From positions 2,170,001 through 2,234,000 of the forward strand of contig NZ_LT629785.1 of NCBI RefSeq assembly GCF_900105995.1: a stretch of 64,000 bases of DNA, given 5' to 3'. This document shows positions 1 through 9,189 of the stretch, piece by piece. Each line of letters begins with the position of its first letter. The first letter of the stretch is position 1. The translations under genes and the position numbers were made by a program. The DNA comes from Pseudomonas pohangensis. Lineage in GTDB: Bacteria > Pseudomonadota > Gammaproteobacteria > Pseudomonadales > Pseudomonadaceae. The notes beneath the pieces were generated by a model. That model made no database searches. It worked only from the letters and a program-made list of their open reading frames with translations, and was not told the origin of the DNA.

Positions 1-45
1 CATTACTTCCCGGCCCAAGGCTGTTTCTCAATGAGGACAAGTACC

Positions 46-255
46 ATGCGTAAAATAATTCTGGCCACCTGCTGCCTGCTCAGCCTGGCAGGCTGCTCAA
101 GCGAATACATCGTTGCTACCAAGGATGGCCAGCTGATCACTACCAGTGACGAGCCAAAACTGGATAAAAATACCGGCATGTACGAGTTTGAAGACAGCGA
201 AGGGCGTGAACAGCAGATCCAGAAGGACTCGGTAACGCAGATTCTCGAACGCTGA
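46..255 (+). CDS. YgdI/YgdR-family small lipoprotein
   Basis: A 69-residue protein of the DUF903 (YgdI/YgdR) family, whose cellular role is not established. The N-terminus MRKIILATCCLLSLAGC is a lipoprotein signal with a clear lipobox (LAGC), so the mature protein should be lipidated on that Cys. The body has the family pattern with a TKDGQLITT stretch and an acidic Gly-rich turn. I start at 46 rather than the upstream in-frame ATG at 31, because AGGA lies about 8 bases before 46 and the signal peptide begins there. A bidirectional terminator follows. Confidence 0.85.
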   Translation: MRKIILATCCLLSLAGCSSEYIVATKDGQLITTSDEPKLDKNTGMYEFEDSEGREQQIQKDSVTQILER

Positions 256-288
256 ACCCCCCGCAAGAAGCAATGCCGGATCCAGACG

Positions 289-316
289 AAAACGCCCTGC
301 AAGTGCAGGGCGTTTT
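289..316. terminator. Bidirectional rho-independent terminator
   Basis: A perfect 12-bp inverted repeat (AAAACGCCCTGC / GCAGGGCGTTTT) with a 4-base loop sits between the lipoprotein gene and the convergent argG. It has T-runs in both directions and can serve both genes. Confidence 0.85.
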
Positions 317-336
317 CAGTTCGGCAATACCACCAC

Positions 337-1554
337 TCAGAACAGCTTGCGGCCCTTGATCGCCGCGATGCGCATGCGCAACGCATTGAGCTTGATGAAG
401 CCGCCGGCATCGACCTGATCGTAGGCGCCGCCATCTTCCTCGAAGGTCGCAATACCCGAATCGAACAGCGAGTCATCGGACTTGCGGCCGGTGACGATGA
501 CATTGCCCTTGTACAGCTTGAGCCGCACCACGCCATTCACGTTGGCCTGCGAGGCGTCGATCATCTGCTGCAGCATCAGACGCTCAGGACTCCACCAGAA
601 GCCGTTGTAGATCATGCTGGCGTACTTGGGCATCAGTTCGTCTTTCAGATGTGCCACTTCGCGGTCGAGGGTGATCGACTCGATGGCACGGTGTGCCTTG
701 AGCATGATGCTGCCGCCGGGGGTCTCGTAGCAGCCACGCGACTTCATGCCGACATAGCGGTTCTCGACGATATCCAGACGACCGATGCCGTTCAGTCCGC
801 CGATGCGGTTCAGTTCGGTCAATACCGTGGCCGGACTCATCTCCACACCGTCGATGGCAACGATATCGCCCTTGCGATAGGTCAGCTCGATCCAGGTCGG
901 AACGTCAGGCGCCTTTTGCGGGCAGACGGTCCACTTCCACATGTCTTCTTCGTGCTCGGTCCAGGTGTCTTCCAGCGGGCCGCCTTCGTAGGAGATGTGC
1001 AGCAGGTTGGCGTCCATGGAGTACGGCGATTTCTTCTTGCCGTGGCGCTCGATCGGGATGCCGTGGGTTTCGGCATAGTCCATCAGCTTCTCGCGCGACA
1101 GCAGGTCCCACTCGCGCCAGGGCGCAATCACCTTGACGCCCGGCTTGAGGGCATAGGCGCCCAGCTCGAAACGCACCTGGTCGTTACCCTTGCCGGTCGC
1201 ACCGTGGGAGATCGCATCGGCGCCGGTTTCATTGGCGATTTCGATCAGGCGCTTGGCAATCAGCGGACGGGCAATCGACGTGCCCAGCAGGTATTCACCT
1301 TCGTAAATGGTATTGGCACGGAACATCGGGAATACGAAGTCACGCACGAACTCTTCACGCAGGTCATCAATGTAGATTTCCTTGACGCCCATGGCCTTGG
1401 CCTTGGCGCGCGCCGGCTCGACTTCTTCGCCCTGACCCAGGTCCGCGGTAAAAGTCACCACTTCGCAGTGGTATTCGTCTTGCAGCCACTTGAGGATTAC
1501 CGAGGTATCCAGACCACCGGAATACGCCAGGACAACCTTTTTTACGTCCGTCAT
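337..1554 (-). CDS. argG: Argininosuccinate synthase
   Basis: The enzyme condenses citrulline and aspartate with ATP to argininosuccinate in arginine biosynthesis, in the cytoplasm. The 405-residue length matches the bacterial family. The N-terminal ATP pyrophosphatase loop AYSGGLDTSVIL is at about residues 10-21, and the DAISHGATGKGNDQVRFE motif near residue 115 is also intact. argF, for the preceding step in the pathway, lies about 7 kb away but not in the same operon. The gene reads away from pyrC, with about 240 bp between them for divergent promoters. Confidence 0.97.
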   Translation of the reverse strand: MTDVKKVVLAYSGGLDTSVILKWLQDEYHCEVVTFTADLGQGEEVEPARAKAKAMGVKEIYIDDLREEFVRDFVFPMFRANTIYEGEYLLGTSIARPLIAKRLIEIANETGADAISHGATGKGNDQVRFELGAYALKPGVKVIAPWREWDLLSREKLMDYAETHGIPIERHGKKKSPYSMDANLLHISYEGGPLEDTWTEHEEDMWKWTVCPQKAPDVPTWIELTYRKGDIVAIDGVEMSPATVLTELNRIGGLNGIGRLDIVENRYVGMKSRGCYETPGGSIMLKAHRAIESITLDREVAHLKDELMPKYASMIYNGFWWSPERLMLQQMIDASQANVNGVVRLKLYKGNVIVTGRKSDDSLFDSGIATFEEDGGAYDQVDAGGFIKLNALRMRIAAIKGRKLF

Positions 1555-1793
1555 TGCTTTACTCCACGCGCTTGTACGGCAAAGCCGGTAATTCTACCGG
1601 CCGCGACGGCCGATTTACAGTAGCCAGACTGCGCATGGCGACCAAGCACCCGCATATATCGGTATAGACCTGCAGTTTTCCGTGGTTTCAGCCGGATCAG
1701 CGGGGCATCTGCCTGCTGGCACAGCAGTCGGGATGCCGCTGCAGCGCTTTTCCGGTAGCATGCACGGCCAGATTTCCCGCCTGGAAACACCCC

Positions 1794-2840
1794 ATGTCCG
1801 ATCGCATTACCCTGCTGCGCCCCGATGACTGGCATATCCATTTGCGTGATGGCGCTGTGCTGCAGCATACGGTGGCCGATGTGGCGCGCAGCTTTGCCCG
1901 CGCCATTGTCATGCCCAATCTGGTGCCACCGGTACGCAACGCCGAACAGGCGGCTGCCTATCGCCAGCGCATCCTCGCCGTGCGTCCCGACGGCAGCCAG
2001 TTCCAGCCGCTGATGGTGCTCTATCTCACCGACCGCACCACCGCTGAAGAAATCCGCACAGCCAAAGCCAGCGGCTTTGTGCATGCAGCGAAGCTCTATC
2101 CGGCCGGCGCCACCACCAACTCGGACTCGGGCGTTACCTCCATCGACGGCATCTTCCCGGTGCTCGAAGCCATGGCCGAAGTCGGCTTGCCGCTGCTGGT
2201 GCACGGCGAAGTCACGCGCAATGAAATCGACGTGTTCGATCGCGAAAAAGCCTTTATCGACGAACATCTGCTACGTGTGGTCGAGCGCTTCCCCACGCTG
2301 AAAGTGGTGCTCGAACACATCACCACCGCTGATGCCGTGCAGTTTGTCAGCTCGGCAGCGGCCAATGTCGGCGCCACCATCACCGCCCACCATTTGCTGT
2401 ACAACCGCAACCACATGCTGGTTGGCGGTATTCGCCCGCACCTTTACTGCCTGCCGATCCTCAAACGCGGCAGCCATCAACAGGCCCTGCTGGCTGCGGC
2501 CACCAGCGGCAATCCGAAGTTTTTCCTCGGCACCGACTCGGCACCCCATGCGCAACATGCCAAGGAAGCCGCCTGCGGCTGTGCCGGCTGCTACAGCGCG
2601 CACGCCGCCATCGAGCTGTATGCCGAAGCCTTTGACCAGCAGCAGGCGCTGGACAAGCTGGAAGCCTTCGCCAGCCACTTCGGTGCGGACTTCTACGGTC
2701 TGCCGCGCAATACCGACCGCATTACCCTGGCCCGTGAAGACTGGGTCGGCCCTACCGAACTGCCGCTGGGCGAGCAGACGGTCATTCCCCTGCGCGCCGG
2801 TGAAAAACTGCGCTGGCGGCTGCTGGAGAATCAAGCGTGA
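1794..2840 (+). CDS. pyrC: Dihydroorotase
   Basis: A class II dihydroorotase of 348 residues that cyclises carbamoyl-aspartate to dihydroorotate in pyrimidine synthesis. The zinc-binding HIHLRD motif is near residue 16, the carbamylated-lysine region KLYPAGATTNS is near 100, and the catalytic GTDSAPH segment is near 250. The ATG at 1794 has no strong ribosome-binding site but begins the family's usual N-terminus. The stop overlaps the start of rnt by 4 bases, which suggests translational coupling. Confidence 0.97.
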   Translation: MSDRITLLRPDDWHIHLRDGAVLQHTVADVARSFARAIVMPNLVPPVRNAEQAAAYRQRILAVRPDGSQFQPLMVLYLTDRTTAEEIRTAKASGFVHAAKLYPAGATTNSDSGVTSIDGIFPVLEAMAEVGLPLLVHGEVTRNEIDVFDREKAFIDEHLLRVVERFPTLKVVLEHITTADAVQFVSSAAANVGATITAHHLLYNRNHMLVGGIRPHLYCLPILKRGSHQQALLAAATSGNPKFFLGTDSAPHAQHAKEAACGCAGCYSAHAAIELYAEAFDQQQALDKLEAFASHFGADFYGLPRNTDRITLAREDWVGPTELPLGEQTVIPLRAGEKLRWRLLENQA

Positions 2841-3511
2841 GTGAAGACAACTACGAAGACGAAAGCGAAGGCAATCTGCCCAGCGGCCCGCGCCACCCGA
2901 TGGCCGCACGCTTTCGCGGCTACCTGCCGGTAGTCGTGGATGTCGAGACCGGCGGTTTCAACTGTGCCACCGACGCCCTGCTGGAAATCGCCGCAACCAC
3001 CGTCGGCATCGATGAAAGCGGCATGCTGTACGCCGAGCACACCCAGTTTTTCCGCGTCGAACCGTTTGCCGGCGCCAATATCGAACAGGCGGCCCTGGAG
3101 TTCACCGGGATCAAGCTCGATCACCCGCTGCGCATGGCGGTCAGCGAGGAGCACGCGCTGAACGAGATTTTTCGCAGCCTGCGCAAGTCGCTGAAAGCCA
3201 ACGGCTGCAAGCGCGCTATCCTGGTCGGCCACAACAGCAGCTTCGACCTCGGTTTCCTGAACGCCGCCGTGGCCCGTTGCGGCATCAAGCGCAACCCGTT
3301 CCACCCGTTTTCCAGCTTCGACACCGCCACCCTCGCCGGCCTGGCTTACGGCCAGACCGTGCTGGCCCGTGCCTGCCAGGCTGCCGGCATCCCTTTCGAC
3401 GGCAAGGAAGCGCACTCCGCCCGTTATGACACCGAAAAGACTGCCGAGCTGTTCTGCGGCATCGTCAATCGCTGGAAGGAAATGGGCGGCTGGGACGAAT
3501 TCGACGACTGA
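2837..3511 (+). CDS. rnt: Ribonuclease T
   Basis: A 3'-5' exonuclease of the DEDDh family that trims tRNA and other stable RNA ends. At 224 residues it is the usual length. The ExoI motif VDVETGGFN is near residue 34, ExoII is in the GHNSSFDLGFL segment near 130, and the ExoIII motif H-S-A-R-Y-D is near 194. The GTG start overlaps the pyrC stop by 4 bases, so the two genes form an operon, the order also known from other pseudomonads. A terminator follows directly. Confidence 0.95.
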   Translation: MSEDNYEDESEGNLPSGPRHPMAARFRGYLPVVVDVETGGFNCATDALLEIAATTVGIDESGMLYAEHTQFFRVEPFAGANIEQAALEFTGIKLDHPLRMAVSEEHALNEIFRSLRKSLKANGCKRAILVGHNSSFDLGFLNAAVARCGIKRNPFHPFSSFDTATLAGLAYGQTVLARACQAAGIPFDGKEAHSARYDTEKTAELFCGIVNRWKEMGGWDEFDD

Positions 3512-3533
3512 GAAATACCGTTCTGCGCCCAAT

Positions 3534-3561
3534 AAAAAACCCCGGCAAACCGGGGTTTTTT
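3534..3561 (+). terminator. Terminator after pyrC-rnt
   Basis: AAAAAACCCCGG, a CAAA loop and CCGGGGTTTTTT form a strong hairpin with a T-tract 22 bases after the rnt stop. Confidence 0.9.
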
Positions 3562-3577
3562 ATTGTCTAAACCCTAG

Positions 3578-3632
3578 GGTGGGCTTCAGCCCACCAAGGC
3601 CCGCATTCGGCGGCGGTGGGCTTCAGCCCACC
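3578..3632. repeat. Pair of short palindromic repeats
   Basis: Two copies of the palindrome GGTGGGCTTCAGCCCACC lie at 3578-3595 and 3615-3632, about 20 bases apart. They sit in the 357-bp gap between rnt and bfd, which otherwise holds only the rnt terminator and the bfd promoter region. They look like a REP-like intergenic family. Confidence 0.7.
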
Positions 3633-3807
3633 CTACGCAACACCGCCTGCAACACATGAAGCAATCAGCCTTACAGGTTGCCGGCATTCTCGCTCAGGTA
3701 AGCCGGCACACCGTCCGGTGTGGCAGTATTGATTGGTCATCATACAGCTGCCTTTTGCTCCTCGTAGCAGCGCCATCGGGTGCGCTGAATCCTGATTGCA
3801 CGCAATT

Positions 3808-3826
3808 GACAATCGTTATCATTAAG
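3808..3826 (+). promoter_or_regulatory. Fur-box-like operator upstream of bfd
   Basis: GACAATCGTTATCATTAAG lies about 45 bases before the bfd start. It matches most positions of the 19-bp Fur consensus GATAATGATAATCATTATC. Iron control of bfd is expected from its role in releasing iron from bacterioferritin. Confidence 0.65.
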
Positions 3827-3868
3827 ATTAAGTTATCCGCACTTCAACAACTTTCCGAGCCTACCGAA

Positions 3869-4084
3869 ATGTACGTTTGTCTCTGCAAAGGCATCACTGA
3901 CGGGCAAATTCGCGATGCAATCTATGAAGGCTGCTGCAGCTTCCGCGAGGTTCGTGACACCCTCGGCGTGGCTACCCAGTGCGGCAAATGTGCCTGCCTG
4001 GCCAAGCAAGTAGTCAGCACCACCATTGGTGATCTGCACAACGCCCAGGCGGCACTCGCCTACCCTGCGAGCCTGCCCGGCTAA
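3869..4084 (+). CDS. bfd: Bacterioferritin-associated ferredoxin
   Basis: A 71-residue [2Fe-2S] ferredoxin that passes electrons to bacterioferritin so that stored iron can be reduced and released. The protein begins MYVCLCKGITD. The cluster ligands are C4 and C6 and the later pair in QCGKC, in the CxC/CxxC arrangement typical of Bfd. The longer upstream reading frame has no family similarity, and the Fur-like box lies inside it, so I start at 3869. The bfr gene follows 71 bases later on the same strand. Confidence 0.93.
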   Translation: MYVCLCKGITDGQIRDAIYEGCCSFREVRDTLGVATQCGKCACLAKQVVSTTIGDLHNAQAALAYPASLPG

Positions 4085-4155
4085 GTATCCGTTTTGACAC
4101 TTGCGCGCGCGCCGGCCAAACTGCAAGCCCCGACTCTCCAATGGCAGGCTTCGAC

Positions 4156-4626
4156 ATGAAAGGCGACAAGACAGTTATCCAGCACCTGAACAAGATCCTG
4201 GCCAACGAGCTGGTGGCGATCAACCAGTACTTCCTGCACGCGCGCATGTATGACGACTGGGGCCTGAAAAAGCTCGGCGAGCACGAGTATCACGAGTCAA
4301 TTGACGAGATGAAGCACGCCGACCAGCTGATCAAGCGCATCCTGTTTCTCGAAGGGCTACCCAATGTGCAGGATCTGGGCAAACTGCATATCGGTGAAAA
4401 CACCGCCGAAATGCTCGCCTGCGACCTGAAGATCGAACACAAGGCACACGTTGACCTGAAAGAGGCGATTGCCTACTGCGAAAGCATCGCCGACTACGCT
4501 TCACGCGATCTGCTGCGCGAAATCCTCTGCTCCGAAGAAGAACATATCGACTGGCTGGAAACCCAGTTGGGCCTGATCGACAAGGTCGGACTGGCCAACT
4601 ACCTGCAGTCACAGATCGAAGAATAA
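4156..4626 (+). CDS. bfr: Bacterioferritin
   Basis: A 156-residue iron-storage subunit of the 24-mer cage. The N-terminus MKGDKTVIQHLNKIL is the standard one, so I use 4156 rather than the in-frame ATG at 4141. Diiron ligands E18, E51 and H54 and the haem-ligand Met52 are all present, which indicates a haem-containing Bfr with a working ferroxidase site. Its partner bfd is directly upstream, and a terminator lies 19 bases after the stop. Confidence 0.96.
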   Translation: MKGDKTVIQHLNKILANELVAINQYFLHARMYDDWGLKKLGEHEYHESIDEMKHADQLIKRILFLEGLPNVQDLGKLHIGENTAEMLACDLKIEHKAHVDLKEAIAYCESIADYASRDLLREILCSEEEHIDWLETQLGLIDKVGLANYLQSQIEE

Positions 4627-4644
4627 GCAGTCAGCAAAAACAAC

Positions 4645-4674
4645 AGACCCCGCACTTGGCGGGGTCTTTTTTTT
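4645..4674 (+). terminator. Terminator after bfr
   Basis: AGACCCCGC, a 5-base loop and GCGGGGTCT are followed by a long T-tract. The site lies between bfr and the convergent grxD. Confidence 0.9.
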
Positions 4675-4686
4675 GCAACAGCCCGA

Positions 4687-5013
4687 TCAGGCGTTGGCTT
4701 TGCTGGCTGCTTCCTTGATCAGGGCCTGCAGCTCACCCTTCTCGAACATTTCCAGCATGATGTCGCTACCGCCAACCAGTTCACCAGCGACCCACAGCTG
4801 CGGGAAGGTCGGCCAGTTGGCGTACTTGGGCAGGTTGGCGCGGATTTCCGGGTTCTGCAGGATGTCGACAAAAGCGAATTTCTCGCCACAACCCATGACT
4901 GCCTGGGCCGCCTTGGCCGAGAAGCCGCACTGCGGTGCGTTCGGCGAACCCTTCATGTACAGCAGGATGGTGTTTTTTTCGATCTGGTCTTTGATGGTTT
5001 CGATGATATCCAT
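4687..5013 (-). CDS. grxD: Monothiol glutaredoxin, Grx4 family
   Basis: A 108-residue monothiol glutaredoxin that binds a [2Fe-2S] cluster with glutathione and helps deliver Fe-S clusters. The CGFS active site (PQCGFSAKA) is near residue 29, and the glutathione-binding WPTFPQLW and GGSDI motifs follow. The reading frame is open upstream, but ATG at 5013 gives the canonical N-terminus MDIIETIKDQI and has a GAGG site upstream. Confidence 0.95.
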   Translation of the reverse strand: MDIIETIKDQIEKNTILLYMKGSPNAPQCGFSAKAAQAVMGCGEKFAFVDILQNPEIRANLPKYANWPTFPQLWVAGELVGGSDIMLEMFEKGELQALIKEAASKANA

Positions 5014-5240
5014 GGGGCACCTCGGCTTAATTGCACCGACTCCAGGTCGGCTGGATGGCGCCATTGTAACGGAAGGCCGAGCGTGATGCTTGGTCTTTGC
5101 CACAGAGAAATGCACACAGCAACGCTGACAGGGGTTGCCGGGTGTTTCCGCGTGACGGATTGGTAATCCGCTGCTGACTTTATTGGTTTGGCATTGGCTG
5201 TGAGCCAGAGCGCCACGCTTTCCCCGGATTGAAACTACAG

Positions 5241-5761
5241 GTTGCGCCTTGCACGGCGCCTCACTTTCTCTTTGTTTGCGCAAAGAGAAAGTAAGCAAAG
5301 AGAAAGCGCACCCGGCATACGGCCCATCACTTCGCTACGCTACGTTCCGGGTACGTTCGCTCCATCGGCATTCCAGGGGCACGCTGCGAAGGGCCATCCC
5401 TGGCCCATCGCAGCTCTCGCGGCATCCCTGCCGCTCAACCCCTTCCACACCGATTCCGCTCACCCTGCTGACGGGACTTTCAGTCCGTGCAGGCAGGTAG
5501 CATTTGACTTGTGGTTTTGGTGGTTCGGCTGGCGACTATTTCCCTATCAGGAGGCCGAACGGAGGTGCCGTGTAGAGGGGCATTTGGCATGGATGCCAAA
5601 TGAGGAACGATGGGCCATGGATGGCCCTTCGAGACGACCCTCGGAACGGTGCCGCAGTGAGGGAAGTCGTGCGCAGCGCGACCCGGATGCCGGGGTGTGT
5701 TTCTTTTGCTTACTTTGCTTTGCACAAGCAAAGAAAAGTGAGGCGCCCGGCGGGGCGCAAC
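5241..5761. repeat. 521-bp element bounded by long inverted repeats
   Basis: The 829-bp gap between grxD and the molybdopterin enzyme holds no convincing gene. Positions 5241-5318 and 5687-5761 are imperfect inverted copies of about 75 bp. Both begin GTTGCGCC inward and contain the segment AAGTAAGCAAA..., ending near CCCGGCAT. The left arm also contains a nested palindrome (ACTTTCTC...GAGAAAGT). I recall similar 'AAGTAAGCAAAAGAAAC' repeats from Pseudomonas genomes. The open frames inside are low-complexity and change frame freely, so I do not call them genes. Confidence 0.65.
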
Positions 5762-5842
5762 AGAAACGCCCAGTCAGCCTCGATAATCAGCCAGGTAAGA
5801 TGCAAATAAAACACCAGCGGATTACCAATCCGCTACAACTCC

Positions 5843-7951
5843 TCAAGCCGCCGCCACCTGCACCGTCACCCCGTTCAATGCCGCATTACCCGACAGTGCA
5901 TCGATGAAGCGCTCATCGGTCAGGTCGTTGGCACTGACACCCGGTTGCTTGCTGGCAATATCCATCTGCACACCCTGACGTCCATGGCCCCAGCCATGGG
6001 GCAGGCTGACCACGCCGGGCATCATCTCGTCGCTGAGCGCGACCTCCACCTCGACCATGCCAACCCGCGACTGCACGCGCACCCGCTGACCATCAGCCAG
6101 CCCGCGCGCGGCCAGATCCTGCGGGTGCATCAGCAGCTGGTGGCGCGGCTTGCCCTTCACCAGACGGTGGTAGTTGTGCATCCAGGAGTTGTTGCTGCGC
6201 ACATGCCGCCTACCGATCAGTAGCAGCTCACCGGCTGCCGGTCTGGCCTGTTCGGCAAAGCGTTGCAGATCACCGAGCAGCAGAGTCGGCGCAGCCTGCA
6301 CCTGCTTGTCGGCCGTTTTCAGGCGCTCGGCCAGATTGCTCTGCAACGGCCCCAGATCAATACCGTGGGGATGTTCACGCAGTTTGGCGAGCGACAACTT
6401 CTGCCCGGAACGGTCACCATAGGGGCCGTAACGCAGGCCCATGTCGATCATCTGCTCGGGGGCCATGGTCGGTTTCAGCTCGACGCCGCTATGCGCGGCA
6501 AACGCCTTGGCCAGGCCGACAAAAATCTCCCAGTCATGCAGCGCCCCCTGTGGCCGGGGCAGGATCGCCTCGTTGAAGCGGGTGACGTTGCGCACCGCCA
6601 GCAGATTGAAGCTGGTGTCGTAATGGTCGTGCTCCAGCGGTGCGGTCGGCGGCAGGATCAGGTCGGCATGGCGGGTGGTTTCATTGATGTACATGTCCAC
6701 ACTGAGCATGAACTCCAGCCCTTCCAGCGCCTGATCCAGCTGGCGGCCATTGGGCGTGGACAGCACCGGATTGCCGGCCACCGTGACCAGCGCGCGAATC
6801 TGCCCTTCACCGGGGGTGAGCATCTCTTCGGCCAGCGCCGCCACCGGTAATTCGCCACCGTATTCGGGCAGTCCGGAAACCCGACTCTGCCAGCGGTTGA
6901 AGTGCGCGCCGTTGGTGGAATTGACCACATCCACCGCGGCCACGGTACACAGCGCGCCACCGACCCGGTCGAGATTGCCGCTGACCAGGTTGATCAATTG
7001 CACCAGCCACTGGCAAAGGGTGCCGAATACCTGGGTGGAAACCCCCATGCGGCCATAGCACACCGCCTTGTCGGCAGCCGCGAAATCACGCGCCAGCTGA
7101 CGGATGAGGTTCTCGCTGATCCCACAACGCTCGGCCATGGCCGCCACGCTGAAGCCGCTCAGGGCTGCACGCACCTGATCCAGACCTGCCACCGGCAACG
7201 GGCTGCTGCGCCCGAGGGCTTCCTCGAACAGAGTATTGAGGATGCCGATCAGCAGCGCCGCGTCCTGGCCGGGGCGAATGAACAGATGCTGGTCGGCGAT
7301 GGCCGCGGTTTCACTGCGCCGTGGATCGACCACCACCAGCTTGCCGCCACGTTTCTGGATGGCCTTGAGGCGCTTTTCCACATCCGGCACGGTCATCAGG
7401 CTGCCGTTGGAGGCCAGCGGGTTGCCGCCGAGTATCAGCATGAAGTCGGTGGCGTCGATATCCGGGATCGGCAGCAACATGCCGTGCCCGTACATCTGCA
7501 TGCTCACCAGATGATGGGGCAGCTGGTCGACCGAGGTGGCGGAAAAGCGGTTGCGGGTTTTCAGCAAACCGAGAAAGTAGTTGCTGTGGGTCATCAGCCC
7601 GTAGTTGTGCACGCTCGGGTTGCCCTGATAAATGCCCACGGCATTCTTGCCATGCTCGGCCTGGATCGCTGCCAGCCGTTCGCTGACCAGTGCAAAAGCC
7701 GCGTCCCAGCCGATGGGCTGCCAGTCGCTGCCAACCCGCCGCATCGGCTGGCGCAGGCGATCCGGATCATTCTGGATGTCCTGCAGGGCCACCGCCTTGG
7801 GGCAGATATGGCCGCGGCTGAAGCTGTCCTGGTGATCGCCCTTGATCGACTGAATGGCCATCGAGCCATCGGCAGCAGTCGAGGTTTCGATGCTCAGGCC
7901 GCAGATGGCCTCACACAGATGACAGGCGCGATGGTGCAGTTGCTTGGCCAT
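5843..7951 (-). CDS. Molybdopterin-dependent oxidoreductase (formate dehydrogenase/nitrate reductase-like)
   Basis: A 702-residue member of the bis-MGD (DMSO reductase) superfamily. The N-terminal CxxC...C cluster signature is HLCEAICGL near residues 10-18, followed by SRGHICPKA. The GGNPLASNGSLM and VVVDPRRSETA motifs bind the cofactor, and the C-terminal molydopterin dinucleotide-binding domain includes LPHGWGHGRQG. No Tat signal is visible, so it is probably cytoplasmic. No iron-sulfur or membrane partner gene is next to it. The substrate cannot be told. I start at 7951 (MAKQLHHRACHLC), which has a GAGGGG site upstream. Confidence 0.88.
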   Translation of the reverse strand: MAKQLHHRACHLCEAICGLSIETSTAADGSMAIQSIKGDHQDSFSRGHICPKAVALQDIQNDPDRLRQPMRRVGSDWQPIGWDAAFALVSERLAAIQAEHGKNAVGIYQGNPSVHNYGLMTHSNYFLGLLKTRNRFSATSVDQLPHHLVSMQMYGHGMLLPIPDIDATDFMLILGGNPLASNGSLMTVPDVEKRLKAIQKRGGKLVVVDPRRSETAAIADQHLFIRPGQDAALLIGILNTLFEEALGRSSPLPVAGLDQVRAALSGFSVAAMAERCGISENLIRQLARDFAAADKAVCYGRMGVSTQVFGTLCQWLVQLINLVSGNLDRVGGALCTVAAVDVVNSTNGAHFNRWQSRVSGLPEYGGELPVAALAEEMLTPGEGQIRALVTVAGNPVLSTPNGRQLDQALEGLEFMLSVDMYINETTRHADLILPPTAPLEHDHYDTSFNLLAVRNVTRFNEAILPRPQGALHDWEIFVGLAKAFAAHSGVELKPTMAPEQMIDMGLRYGPYGDRSGQKLSLAKLREHPHGIDLGPLQSNLAERLKTADKQVQAAPTLLLGDLQRFAEQARPAAGELLLIGRRHVRSNNSWMHNYHRLVKGKPRHQLLMHPQDLAARGLADGQRVRVQSRVGMVEVEVALSDEMMPGVVSLPHGWGHGRQGVQMDIASKQPGVSANDLTDERFIDALSGNAALNGVTVQVAAA

Positions 7952-8136
7952 GGATACCCCTCTGACCCGGATGTACAGCACCGCCACTCAAGGGCGGTGC
8001 AGGAATGGGAATGGCTGCTCGCCCGGCGGCAGTCTGACTGCTGCCGACTATGGCCGGCAGGACTGACAGTTTCCAGTCTAGCTGCCATGCTGAATCGGGC
8101 AGTATCAGGCGGATGGCTGGATAGCGCGCGGGCAAT

Positions 8137-8189
8137 TTGCGCCGATGCGAGCTTTCCTTATAAGATTCGCCCCCTTCCCTTTCTGTCGC
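8137..8189 (+). promoter_or_regulatory. Candidate argF promoter with ArgR-type half site
   Basis: The 320-bp gap before argF contains TTGCGC (8137-8142) and TATAAG (8159-8164) with a 16-base spacer, a plausible sigma-70 promoter. TGTCGC at 8184-8189 matches the core of the Pseudomonas ArgR half site, although the A-rich second part is not present. Nothing else is seen in this gap. Confidence 0.4.
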
Positions 8190-8271
8190 AGCACGCGGCT
8201 TTTGCCGTGAGTACAGGCGTTTTCCAGGAAAACCCCACGCTCCGGCCTGATGGACTCGTTAAGGTCATAGC

Positions 8272-9189
8272 ATGAGCACAAGGCACTTTCTCTCCCTGAT
8301 GGACTGCAGCCCGGACGAGCTGGCCGGACTGATCACCCGCGCCATCGAACTGAAGGCGCTGCGCCGCGATGGCGTGCCCCATGATTCGCTGCGCAATCGT
8401 GTACTCGGCATGATTTTCGAAAAAGCCTCGACCCGCACCCGCCTGTCCTTCGAGGCCGGCATGATCCAGCTCGGCGGCCAGGCCATTTTTCTCTCGCCAC
8501 GCGATACCCAGCTGGGTCGCGGCGAGCCGGTTGGCGACAGCGCCATCGTCATTTCGCGCATGCTCGATGCCGTGATGATCCGCACCTTTGCCCACAGCAT
8601 GATCGAGGAATTTGCCGCCAACTCGCAGGTGCCGGTAATCAACGGCCTGTCCGATGACCTGCACCCCTGCCAGTTGCTGGCCGACATGCAGACCTTTACC
8701 GAGCATCGCGGCCCGATCAGGGGCAAGACCGTGGCCTGGATCGGCGACGGCAACAACATGTGCAACAGCTACCTGCTGGCATCGGTGCAGTTCGACTTCC
8801 AGCTGAATATTGCCTGCCCCGAAGGTTACGAGCCGCAGGCGCGCTTCCTCGCCCAGGCCGGTGACCGGGTCAAGCTGTTCCGCGACCCGCGTGAGGCGGT
8901 CAAGGGCGCCCATCTGGTCAGCACCGACGTATGGACCTCGATGGGCCAGGAAGAGGAAACCGCCCGGCGCCTGAAGCTGTTCCAGCCCTATCAGGTCAAT
9001 CAGGCACTGCTGGATATGGCCGCCGAGGACGTGATCTTTCTGCATTGCCTGCCGGCCCATCGTGGCGAAGAAATCAGCCTCGACCTGCTCGAAGACCCGC
9101 GCTCCAAGGCCTGGGATCAGGCGGAAAACCGCCTGCATGCACAGAAAGCCCTGCTCGAATTCCTTATCCCCAGCGCCCGGGCGTCATGA
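8272..9189 (+). CDS. argF: Ornithine carbamoyltransferase, anabolic
   Basis: A 305-residue enzyme making citrulline from ornithine and carbamoyl phosphate for arginine biosynthesis. The carbamoyl-phosphate loop STRTRLSFEAG is near residue 48, the ornithine site includes NGLSDDLHPCQLLAD near 124, and the catalytic HCLPAHRGEE is near 260. The length fits ArgF rather than the longer catabolic ArcB. The stop codon overlaps the start of an ABC ATPase gene (ATGA), so the two are translationally coupled. Confidence 0.95.
   Translation: MSTRHFLSLMDCSPDELAGLITRAIELKALRRDGVPHDSLRNRVLGMIFEKASTRTRLSFEAGMIQLGGQAIFLSPRDTQLGRGEPVGDSAIVISRMLDAVMIRTFAHSMIEEFAANSQVPVINGLSDDLHPCQLLADMQTFTEHRGPIRGKTVAWIGDGNNMCNSYLLASVQFDFQLNIACPEGYEPQARFLAQAGDRVKLFRDPREAVKGAHLVSTDVWTSMGQEEETARRLKLFQPYQVNQALLDMAAEDVIFLHCLPAHRGEEISLDLLEDPRSKAWDQAENRLHAQKALLEFLIPSARAS

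Noticed and set aside
649..1623. A 324-codon open frame antisense to argG
   Set aside because: Shadow frame of a GC-rich gene; no protein-family pattern, and argG is certain on the other strand.
5242..5907. A 221-codon frame inside the inverted-repeat element
   Set aside because: It crosses the repeat arms, is of low complexity and has no domain pattern.
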